A stretch of DNA of 64,000 bases, from assembly GCA_019671135.1 (NCBI GenBank), contig JAHRHY010000001.1, forward strand, positions 2,232,001 to 2,296,000, in the 5' to 3' direction. Numbering within the stretch: the first letter of the stretch is position 1; every line of letters begins with the position of its first letter. The position numbers and the translations under genes were made by a program. Of this stretch, positions 56,444 through 64,000 are shown in pieces. The notes beneath the pieces are model-generated. The model was not told the DNA's origin. It worked only from the letters and a program-made list of their open reading frames with translations, and searched no databases. The DNA comes from Linnemannia hyalina (Eukaryota; Mortierellomycota; Mortierellomycetes; Mortierellales; Mortierellaceae).

Positions 56444-57427
56444 TGTCGTCGAGTGGTTTTTTTTGTGGCGAAGGATGTGAGGTTGTTGCGGTTACTTTTT
56501 GTGTTGTAGTGTGCTGAGGATGGTGTTCTTTTGAGTGAGGCGAGGGAGGACGGGAGAGGGAGGAAGGATAAGAAAGGTGTGTTTGTGTGCGAAAAAAAAA
56601 GTGAGTGGCAATGCATGAACTACTATGCTCCTGATGTTTTGAATGAGGCGATGGAAGACGGGAGAGGGAAGATGGAAGGAAGATAGAAGAGGGAAGAAGA
56701 AAGGTGTGTTTATGTGCCAAAAAAATAATATGTGAGCGGAAATGAGCACCTTGCATAAACTGCTATACTCTGTTGGGTGAACCAAAAAGAAAAGAATCGC
56801 GTGCACTGTGCACATGGTATTGATTTTTCATGGTTGGCCGATCCTGAAAAGGCACAGACATATTAATGGAAGGAACGAAGTGGGTGATTGTTGGAAATGG
56901 TCCTGTCCGGGATTTGCACAAGAACCAGGGACGGGGACTTACTTACTTTCGTCTACCAATGAGGAAGCTCGCGGAGTGTTACATCAGCCGTGAAAGCGAT
57001 GCATCTGTATGATGGTGATCAGAACCGCTTTATGATTTCTGACAGTGATAAAAAGGCTGGCTTTGCTGTGAGAAAGCTGGAGAGTACGGTTTGATATGGT
57101 GGAGGACATACTTTCCTGTATTGATGCAAAGCATCATTAGCATGATGAAAGGTCGTTGTAGGTAAAGAGAGGTGTTTTATTTGTCCTGCCTTGATGAATT
57201 GAAAAGGTGGATTGTAAGGAAGTTGAACTGGCGCCTCTCAAAGTGAGTATGGTGGTGGTTTTGCTTGTGGGTGTTGTTGGTGTTGATACCCTGACGGCTC
57301 TAGTGTTGTATGAGTAGGAAAGGCGAGTCGGCTTGGGCGAATAGCACGGAGGTTGAGGCGTGAGAATGGTGTGTTAGATATGCTGATTGCTGTCAGTCGT
57401 CAGCAGGAGGTTCCGGAGGGCTCACCA
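56444..57427. repeat. Duplicated upstream region of IFI6-like copy 3
   Basis: Blocks at about 56480-56570, 56720-56770 and 56925-56990 recur in the same order upstream of the 59102 gene (about 59695-59780, 59880-59920, 59930-60065). Shared strings include GTTGCGGTTACTTTTTGTGT, GAAATGAGCACCTTGCAT and GGAGTGTTACATC. Within the region the GAGG..GA.GACGGGAGAGGGA motif is itself repeated near 56540 and 56650. Confidence 0.7.
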
Positions 57428-57745
57428 TCAATAGCAATTCACCTTTATCTTCGTTGGCGGTCTGGGCAATCCCCCCCCCCCAACAATTATCGCCACGCCT
57501 ACGACCACGGAAAGGACAAACCCTTTTTTAGCAAGCCCGGCACCAGCGATGGACTTGACAGCCGCGGCAGTTCCCGCTTTGGCGACGACTCCTCCACAAA
57601 CTAACATAACCCTGGTGGTCACAGTGCTCGCGAGAACAGCACCGGAACTGAGCCCAAGTCCGGTGGCCCCCAACGTAACGACGAAGGGTAAAGCCATGGT
57701 TCCAGCGGCGATGGCCGCTGCTGCTACATAGGGACTCAAGGGCAT
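57428..57745 (-). CDS. IFI6/ISG12-like membrane protein 4 with G-run before its tail
   Basis: 105 aa starting MPLSPYVAAAAIAAGTMALP, with LGLSSGAVLASTV, CGGVVAKAGTAAAVKSIAGA and VLSVVVGVAIIV in family order. An 11-nt G run (minus strand, 57471-57481) encodes the glycines just after the last hydrophobic segment. The present frame then ends in a basic LPRPPTKIKVNCY. Another frame at the same point would give an acidic tail (AQTANEDKGELLL) ending at 57393, resembling the acidic tails of copies 3 and 6. The frame in living cells is therefore uncertain. Confidence 0.6.
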   Translation of the reverse strand: MPLSPYVAAAAIAAGTMALPFVVTLGATGLGLSSGAVLASTVTTRVMLVCGGVVAKAGTAAAVKSIAGAGLAKKGFVLSVVVGVAIIVGGGGLPRPPTKIKVNCY

Positions 57746-58299
57746 GTGTTCGGAATGGGGAACGGAGGGTGGTAGGTTCTGCTTTTTTTTTTGTGCTGGA
57801 GTGATGAAGTGAGTCAGACTGATGTGGCTGTTTTAGCGCAGAGGTGGATGGTGGAGTAGTAGGGTGACAGGAGAGTGGGGTGATAAGTGAATGAAGAAAG
57901 AAAAAAGAGTGCGAGTCAGGTCCAAATGAATTTAAAGTGTACTGATGGGAAAAGCTTTTTCTTAACAAGTCAACAGATTTTGGTTTTTAGTTGTGTCCCT
58001 CAAAAATGGTTGATTGCAAGAAAAAAAGGCGTGCATTGGTGTACGAAAGTGTAAAACGCGATCCTTTATTTTGCGATGGGGATGGAAGATACGCCTTGTC
58101 TGTTCGACAGAAAAAAAGTTACTCTGAACAAATGAGGTGTTCTTGGTCGATCCAATCTTCGGCTTTCGGAGGGTCAGAATAGAAGTCTGCTTATCTTCAC
58201 TTGCGCCTGCCATCTTGGTACTCACTCCTGTAGGCGATTTTTTCGCTCCTCCTCCGGTGACATTGGTAAGCGCAGTTCAGTAGCCGACAGATCAGCGAC
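57746..58299. other. Spacer between IFI6-like copies 4 and 5
   Basis: No gene recognised. Confidence 0.5.
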
Positions 58300-58458
58300 T
58301 CAAGCATCCGTCTGTTTGTAGGTGTAGCGGATCAAATCGCATGAGATCGCGACGACAAGTTTTGCTGCAATGAATCCGAATGTGGTATACACAAGTGGAG
58401 CGGTCACGACGGCGCCGACGATGATGGCTGCTCTGGTTTTGGGGGTGTTCCAGGGCAT
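58300..58458 (-). pseudogene. IFI6/ISG12-like copy 5, truncated
   Basis: A 52-codon ORF reads MPWNTPKTRAAIIVGAVVTA then PLVYTTFGFIAAKLVVAI. It aligns with the start of the full copies (MPWISLSTGAVVIIGAVALP). The YGG...LQS...GLG half is missing and the ORF ends in DLIRYTYKQTDA. It is probably a decaying copy, though expression as a one-helix protein cannot be excluded. Confidence 0.6.
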
Positions 58459-59101
58459 CGTCCCTTATTTAGAACGAGTTGGGCTTCGCTGAGGTGCTTG
58501 TTGTTTGGTAGTGTGTGGGTAGTGGTTGTATTGCGAAGGTTTGGTTTTGTTCTGTGCGAGGTGAGTGAAATGGTGTGGTATGTGTTGAAGGCAGCGAAAG
58601 AGGAATGAGATTGAAAAATCAAGGATAGAAGCACGTACGCGTTGGTGGTTGTGGATAAAAAGTCTTGGGGCGAGTAGATAGCCTTTGTTTGCCAGATCAT
58701 GCCAAGTGAGGAAAGAGTACGTTTAAGTACTGAGCATCAAGGAACATGACAAAAGGTTTGAGGGCAGAGAAAAGGCGATGCTATCAGAATATTTTTTGTC
58801 TTTGCTGACCCTTCAGCACCTCCTGGTGACAAGCAAGTTGAAATAGGGAAAACGAAAGGCGAATTGTGGTTTGCATCACTTTGGATGTGCAGGCGTTGAC
58901 GAGAGGAGGATGAGGGGTAACGATGGCGAAGAGGGAAAACATGTGGCCATGAGCAACAAATGAAAAATGGCCTGAGAAATGGTTCGATTGAAAAAGGCTT
59001 TTTTTATTTGTCGCACAAAAAAAAAAAAAAAAAAGAGAATGAGGGCAGCGGGCTGCAAGGAGGGCGATTTATCTCCTGCTGAAAGCATTTGGCGAAGGTC
59101 T
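58459..59101. other. Spacer and 3' flank of IFI6-like copy 6
   Basis: Contains the TTTTTATTTGTCGCACAA block (about 58999-59018), also present 3' of copy 7 (about 60178-60196), followed by an A run. No gene. Confidence 0.55.
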
Positions 59102-59653
59102 CTACCACTTCTTGACATCAGTCGACGTATGCTGGTAAAATGCATGGATCTCTTTGGCGTGAGTGTCGTCCATCATATCTCGGATCATCTTGGTGTCATC
59201 ATCGACCTTGCTGTTGTTTCTTAATGCAACTCCGTTGCTTCCGCCACCACTATTATCACCATCGTCTTCATCATCTCCAATATAGGTGCCGTCTTCGCTT
59301 TCATCGTCTCCATCGCTCTTTTCATCGTCTCCATCGCCTTTTTTATCGTCCCCATCGCCCTTTCCTGCGCTCCCAGCCGCCACCGCCGCTCCTGCAGCCG
59401 CTCCTCCAACGACACCGGCAAGCGTAGTTCCGGCGACACCCAGACCGGCTGCTCCGACGGACTGGAGTACAGCACAAGCAGAACCTGCGGTAACGGCTCC
59501 TCCATAAGACGCCATAAATGAGGCGGCCCAAGATCCAGCGACGATTCCTCCTGCGCCAAAACCAGCTGCCCCTACTACTACAGGAATAGCCAGGGGTAAA
59601 GCGACGACTCCGGCGATGACGGCTGCTCCTTTTGCGAAGGGACTCCAGGACAT
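59102..59653 (-). CDS. IFI6/ISG12-like membrane protein 6 with charged repeat tail
   Basis: 183 aa. The domain is the clearest in the cluster: AAVIAGVVALPLAIPVVVGA, AGFGAGGIVAGSWAASFMAS, YGGAVTAGSACAVLQSVGAA and GLGVAGTTLAGVVGGAAAGA (residues 9-95). A tandem charged repeat (KGDGDDKKGDGDDEKSDGDD) and an acidic region follow. The end has a MIRDMMDDTHAKEIHAF motif also encoded by the second exon of copy 7. Two or three membrane helices plus a hydrophilic tail are predicted from hydrophobicity. It is the sister of copy 7 by domain sequence. Confidence 0.8.
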   Translation of the reverse strand: MSWSPFAKGAAVIAGVVALPLAIPVVVGAAGFGAGGIVAGSWAASFMASYGGAVTAGSACAVLQSVGAAGLGVAGTTLAGVVGGAAAGAAVAAGSAGKGDGDDKKGDGDDEKSDGDDESEDGTYIGDDEDDGDNSGGGSNGVALRNNSKVDDDTKMIRDMMDDTHAKEIHAFYQHTSTDVKKW

Positions 59654-60282
59654 TATTGTGGAGTGTTACTGTTGTTTGTAGCGAGGGGTGTGAGGATGTT
59701 GCGGTTACTTTTTGTGTTGCAGTGTGCTGAGGATGGTGTTGTTTTGAGTGAGGTGAGGGAAGACGGGAGGGAAGGAAGAAAGGTGCAAAAAAAAATTATG
59801 CGAGCGAAATGAGCGCCTTGGATGTACTTCTATGCTCTTGCGTTTTGAGTCCGACGGGAGTCGAAAAAAAATATTTGCGAGTGGGAAATGAGCACCTTGC
59901 ATGAACTGCTATGCTGTTGTCCGCGGGAATTGCATAAAAAACAGGGACGATGCCTTCACCGACTGTTCGTCTACCAGGAGTGATTCTCTCTCTACCTTCC
60001 TACGCAAAGAAAGAGTGAGTGAAAAAAAGGAAAAGCGGAGACAATTATGGAGTGTTACATCGCTCTGGCTGTCCATGCCATGATGCCATTGTGGTTTGTT
60101 CGGCAATAAGAGAAAAGAAGGAAAACAATGGCAAAGAGAGAAGGAAAGGTTCGAGAAATTGCTCGACTGACAAGGCATTTTTATTTGTCGCACAACATAT
60201 TGGCGTACTAAAATGGGGATCTCACTGCACTCGCTTCTAGAACAAAAAAAAAAGCAGGCAAGACCCTCACCGCCTCTCCACT
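59654..60282. repeat. Duplicated upstream region of IFI6-like copy 6 and 3' flank of copy 7
   Basis: 59690-60065 matches blocks upstream of copy 3 (56444-57000). About 60150-60196 matches the 3' flank of copy 6. Confidence 0.65.
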
Positions 60283-60814
60283 TCACTCCGCGGCCGCAGG
60301 AACAACAGCAAAGATCTCCTTGGGATGGGTGTCGTCCATTATTTTTCGGATCTTTCTCGCATCAATGGTATCTTCGTCATCGTTTTCACCCTATCTCTAT
60401 TGTTCTATTATCAACATCACCTCCTTCATCATCACCGACTCTTCAACTAGCGCTCTCTCCTTCGTATCTCTAAGTCGTCTTTTTGCAAGGTGCGCAAGAT
60501 GCATCAGCGGCCTGTTCACCCTTGATTCTATTCACGCCAGCGACCACCGCTCCCGTAGTCGCTGCTCCAACAAAGCTGGCAAACGCAGTCCCAGAGGCTC
60601 CAAGACCGACCACTCCAATGGACTGGAGTGCAGCACAGGCAGAGCCTACGCTGACGGCTCCTCCATAAGTCGCCATCAAGGAAGCGCCCCAAGTTCCAGC
60701 AACGATCCCTCCTGCGCCAAAGCCAGCTGCCCCTACTGCCAGGGGGATAGCCACGGGAAGTGCGACGGCTCCAGCGACGACGGCTACTCCGGTTGCGATT
60801 GGGTTAAAGTACAT
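60283..60814 (-). CDS. IFI6/ISG12-like membrane protein 7, two exons
   Basis: Exon 1 60814-60520 carries the whole domain: MYFNPIATGVAVVAGAVALP, AGFGAGGIVAGTWGASLMAT, YGGAVSVGSACAALQSIGVV, GLGASGTAFASFVGAATTGA. A 148-nt GT-AG intron (60372-60519, donor GTGAAC) leads to exon 2 60371-60283, which encodes IDARKIRKIMDDTHPKEIF and ends VVPAAAE. Splicing gives 127 aa with the MDDTH.KEI motif found at the C-terminus of copy 6. Read without splicing, the ORF instead ends at 60470 with CAPCKKTT (114 aa). The shared motif supports splicing, or at least that exon 2 was once coding. Confidence 0.7.
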
Positions 60815-61333
60815 TGTGGATGGTTATTGTTGTGTGTGAGGGATTGTGGGTACTTTTGTGTTGTGGATGTTTGTTTTGTGCTGGGAGTGATGTTGTTGGT
60901 TGTGGGTGGCGAAGGGAAGAGAGGGCAGAAGAGAGAAGGGTGTGTGAGTTTATGATGCCGAGCTAAAAAAAGAAAAGGAATTTATGCGAAAGAGATAGTA
61001 AGCAGCGTGCATGGTAGCGTCAGGTGGTTCTGATGTAGACAAGCCATCATTGGCTTGTCCTGAAAGGTGGAAAGTGTCGAAAGCTGATAGCGAAGCGAAT
61101 GGGGCGAGCTGGACATTGGGCGAAGGTTTGTTAATCATGCTAAAAGTGTGACTGTCGGGAATGAACCTGTTTGGATTTGCACAAGCCACTGAGACAATGC
61201 TCCCCGAGTGCCAGTTGATCCCCCTCTGCATTCCCCCTCTCCTTCAGCGTCAGTTTCGTCCGTCCCTCACTACACTCACACTCGACACCCTCCCTTCTTT
61301 CTCTCCCACTCCGACCACTTCACCCGACCAACC
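60815..61333. other. Divergent intergenic region between IFI6-like copy 7 and the S18 gene
   Basis: No gene recognised. The last 130 nt are C/T-rich leader sequence for the S18 gene. Confidence 0.5.
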
Positions 61334-62438
61334 ATGCTCGCATCCGTCTCCAGAAACACAGCAGCCAAGTCGCTCAAATCCCTCGTGCCAAAGGTCGGAG
61401 GCACCTCCGCCGTCTCCTCCCACAACCTTGTCGCCCGCCGCTTCAAATCCGACGATGCCGGTGAACAGGAGGGGTCTCGCCATCGTAAGAACAACACTCA
61501 GTGACTCTCTTTTCACCCCTCGGGGTAAAGGAAACCAACGACACTGTGCATGGACACTTGTTTTGGAACGAGAAAAAAGAGGATGTCGCAGTCCGCCAGA
61601 ACTACACCTTGTCAAACAGGACGCGATTTCACACAGCCTCGGAGAAAGTCATTCACCAACGCCTTCACAGAGATTTAACAGGAACTCACAACTTTCTCCT
61701 CTTTTCTTTGAACCGCGATAGATGCCGACTCCTTGTTGAACATTATCGCCAACTCCATCAACTCACGTACGTTGTTCGTCCAAGAAGGGGCAAATCGATA
61801 TTTTGTTGCAGTGCTCACAAGTTATAGTATGGGCGTATCGGACCACGATCTCACCTTGCCTCCTTTTTCAATTGAATCCAATAGAAACGTCAGGATCGGT
61901 TGCAAACGAGCAGTTCAGAATGGCTCGCGGAAACTTTCACAGAGGAGATGTAAGGATGATGCACCAGGAGCCAGGATGAACGGCGTCATGGATATTTATT
62001 GCACAAGAACAATAGAGGACTGACAAGGCCTATTTTTATGCCGGAACTTAGATTTACAAACCATCAGACCTGAACGACTCCAAGCCCACCACATACGCTT
62101 CTCCTCCCAAGCCCGTCGATCAGCTCAAGATCCTGAAGCTGAACCCAGTCGTCGAGTATAAGGTACTTACCTACCTTTTTTTTTTTTTTTTATTCATTCG
62201 ATATTCGATATTCGATATAATGGTTGTGACATCCAGAAGAAATGACCATTTCTAACTCCGTGTAACATTATGTTTCTGATAGAATGCCACCCTCCTCTCA
62301 CACTACATCACACCCTTGGGACGCCTCATGTCAAGGGAGCAGACTGGACTTTCGGCCAAGAACCAGCGCCGGGTCACCAAAGCTGTCCGTCGCGCGCGTG
62401 CCATGTGCATCATTAGCCCAACAGCCAAGTTGCACTAA
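61334..62438 (+). CDS. RSM18: Mitochondrial small-subunit ribosomal protein bS18m
   Basis: Clear exons are 61334-61484 (mitochondrial presequence: MLASVSRNTAAKSLKSLVPK, ends RRFKSDD), one starting 61722, 62052-62162 and 62283-62438. The last two encode the bS18 core: KILKLNPVVEYK|NATLLSHYITPLGRL then GLSAKNQRRVTKAVRRARA, the RNA-binding end of the family. The end of exon 2 is unresolved. The strongest donor (GTACGT after 61766) leaves the wrong phase for exon 3, whereas GTATCG after 61834 keeps frame (176 aa in total). A sequence error or an overlooked micro-exon is possible. The protein would be imported into mitochondria and join the 37S subunit. Confidence 0.8.
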
Positions 62439-63080
62439 ACAATTAGAGTTGCCCCGGAGTGAGGTTGTTATTTTGCTTGTTTCTTTTTTTTTATCATCTT
62501 TTGGCATTAGAAAATAATAAAACCATTTTGTCTTTCACACATTCTTTTCTCAATTGGTCGTATGCATGGCGCGAGGGTGAAGTCGGGGGAATGGTGAAGG
62601 TCGGGAAGGTGTTGCCTGTGCCTTGTGCCTGAAGAAAGAAAAAAAGGTCGTGCAAATAATTTCCATTTGCGGACACTGGCAAAGGTGCAATTTTCTGGTG
62701 GCTTGTGTTTGCCAGAGGCCAGTCAAAGGTGCTTCGGGATCTGCTTTCTTTTTGAGCACACCCCATTCCCACCGACACATTCTTCCGAACCCAACCCCTC
62801 CTTCCCACACCACTCTCTTGTCGACAACCCTCACGTCCTGGTTGCCCCAATCCTTGTGCTTTCATCACCAAGGTACATCCCTTTTCCTTCTTATACCATT
62901 GCTGCCATGACTGATGTTGGCAACAACTGATCTAACAAACCTTTCTTTCTCTGCTCTCGTTAAACGCGGTGCACAAAAAAAAGGACCGAACCTGTTACTC
63001 TCTCTTCGGAACTTTGGTCAAAGAAAGGGCGCGACATTCTTCTCGGAACAAACGCTGGAAACACTCTTCTATAACGAACC
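62439..63080. other. Intergenic region, no gene recognised
   Basis: An AATAAAACC at about 62514-62522 is probably the polyadenylation signal of the S18 gene. C/T-rich DNA precedes the next start codon. Confidence 0.5.
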
Positions 63081-64000
63081 ATGGACATCAGGAGGCTACT
63101 GAAGGCAACGTGTCCACTGGCTCGACCCTTGCTCGGACATCCTACTCTGGCAACGATAGGAGCGCGATCCAAGCAGGGCCACGCGAATCGCATCCAGATC
63201 CACCTCTGTTCACACTACCGGTCCCAGCCCCACCACAACCGCGTTCACTCTATACACCACCAAGCCACGCATACAGCTTCTTGTTTTTCTTCACCATACC
63301 GGACTACTCTTCGCGTGGGAGAACAGACGTCGCCGCCAGTATCGTCGCAGCTCCGGAGAACCTGTGGTTGCCGACTCGGTTCAGGAACCTTATTCGCCTC
63401 GGGATCGCTCAAACCAACAACAATAGCGAAGCGCTGTTTCGGGACTAGTTCCAGGGCCTACAAATTGTTTTCAATCGCAGGATCACCCACACGAACGCCC
63501 TCTTCAACCTCTTCAATACCACGCTCCACCACATCAGAACCAAACACATTACCCACTTCAACGTTGTCCTCATTACCACCCAACAGCCTCGTCACATCAA
63601 CTCTTGCTCAAGTCGCCAAGTACAACGATCCTACTCTGGTGGCTCGTTTAGGTCGGAAACGGCGGCATATTGCAGGAATGCATGGTACGAGGCTCAAACG
63701 GCAGCTGAAGCTCATGCAACGATCACAACCTCAGCACTCTTCGCAGCTCCTGGGAATTAACGGGCTACCATCAGGATTCACGAATCAGGGTCGCTTCGGG
63801 ATGACGAAGCGGAAGAACAGACGGAGGATTGGCGTGAAGAAAGCCCAGAGAGACGCTCTACCGGCCCAGTATCATCACATTCACTACTTCCCTACCAAGG
63901 AACACCCACGTCATGTCCGATTCTTGGGAATCACGGATTTTCTGAGGTTCTCGCGGGCAAAGTCTTCACCCGGGCGGGTTGCATCGGCGAGAAGGATGGC
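63081..64000 (+). CDS. Unknown protein with mitochondrial-type N-terminus (3' end outside window)
   Basis: An uninterrupted frame of 306 codons from ATG 63081 (context AACGAACCATGG) to the window edge. The N-terminus MDIRRLLKATCPLARPLLGH is basic, with no acidic residue after position 2, as in mitochondrial targeting peptides. A Ser/Thr/Pro-rich linker (about residues 130-190) leads to a strongly basic region (RLGRKRRHIAGMHGTRLKRQ, GMTKRKNRRRIGVKKAQRDA) and an aromatic/His segment (HHIHYFPTKEHPRHVRFLGI). No family was recognised; an RNA-binding or mitoribosome-associated role is only a guess. The overlapping 159-residue ORF 62969-63448 in another frame is less protein-like. Confidence 0.6.
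   Translation, partial: MDIRRLLKATCPLARPLLGHPTLATIGARSKQGHANRIQIHLCSHYRSQPHHNRVHSIHHQATHTASCFSSPYRTTLRVGEQTSPPVSSQLRRTCGCRLGSGTLFASGSLKPTTIAKRCFGTSSRAYKLFSIAGSPTRTPSSTSSIPRSTTSEPNTLPTSTLSSLPPNSLVTSTLAQVAKYNDPTLVARLGRKRRHIAGMHGTRLKRQLKLMQRSQPQHSSQLLGINGLPSGFTNQGRFGMTKRKNRRRIGVKKAQRDALPAQYHHIHYFPTKEHPRHVRFLGITDFLRFSRAKSSPGRVASARRM

Overview
The window looks like nuclear DNA of an early-diverging fungus, most likely of the Mortierella/Linnemannia type (Mortierellomycota). This is inferred from short GT-AG introns, pyrimidine-rich leaders before start codons, several F-box/LRR-type genes sharing one F-box sequence, a carotenoid cleavage oxygenase, WC-1-like PAS domains, a metazoan-like SNAPc1 subunit and IFI6/ISG12-like small membrane proteins. 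No tRNA or rRNA gene was recognised. Many protein-coding genes are spliced; exon coordinates were worked out from reading frame, splice sites and, where possible, a paralogue.

Layout, 0-33.5 kb (mostly ordinary): the 3' end of a thioesterase-like gene (1-420); a bHLH regulator behind a roughly 0.9 kb polypyrimidine block (3167-5036); an F-box gene (5828-7705); two tandem paralogues for an EF-hand multi-pass membrane protein (9360-11240 and 14037-15739); a carotenoid oxygenase (18734-20850) converging on an ENP2/NOL10 ribosome-biogenesis gene (21109-23656); a PAS-domain protein (24777-27349); and two more F-box genes (28896-31022 and 31685-33461), the second with a frame break or a 55-nt intron.

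33.5-48.3 kb: a small unknown ORF, a decayed inverted copy of an NADP-dependent alkenal-reductase-type gene (about 35.1-35.6 kb) beside its intact relative (36946-38170), a Tc1/mariner relic (about 39.8-40.1 kb), a long F-box protein (41605-44445) and a five-exon SNAPC1 (SNAP43) homologue (45488-48318) for snRNA-gene transcription.

48.9-60.8 kb is accessory DNA. It holds seven minus-strand genes or fragments of an IFI6/ISG12 (Ifi-6-16) like family in about 12 kb. Interspersed are a 5'-truncated non-LTR retrotransposon with an A-rich tail that abuts a two-exon gene fragment, another related fragment, and a piece of an F-box/LRR-type gene. The cluster shows duplicated upstream and downstream DNA, a recoverable second exon in one copy and an 11-G run inside another. 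It is the best candidate for an undescribed system. The window ends with a mitochondrial ribosomal protein S18 gene (61334-62438) and an open reading frame running off the right edge (63081 onward) with a mitochondrial-type N-terminus.
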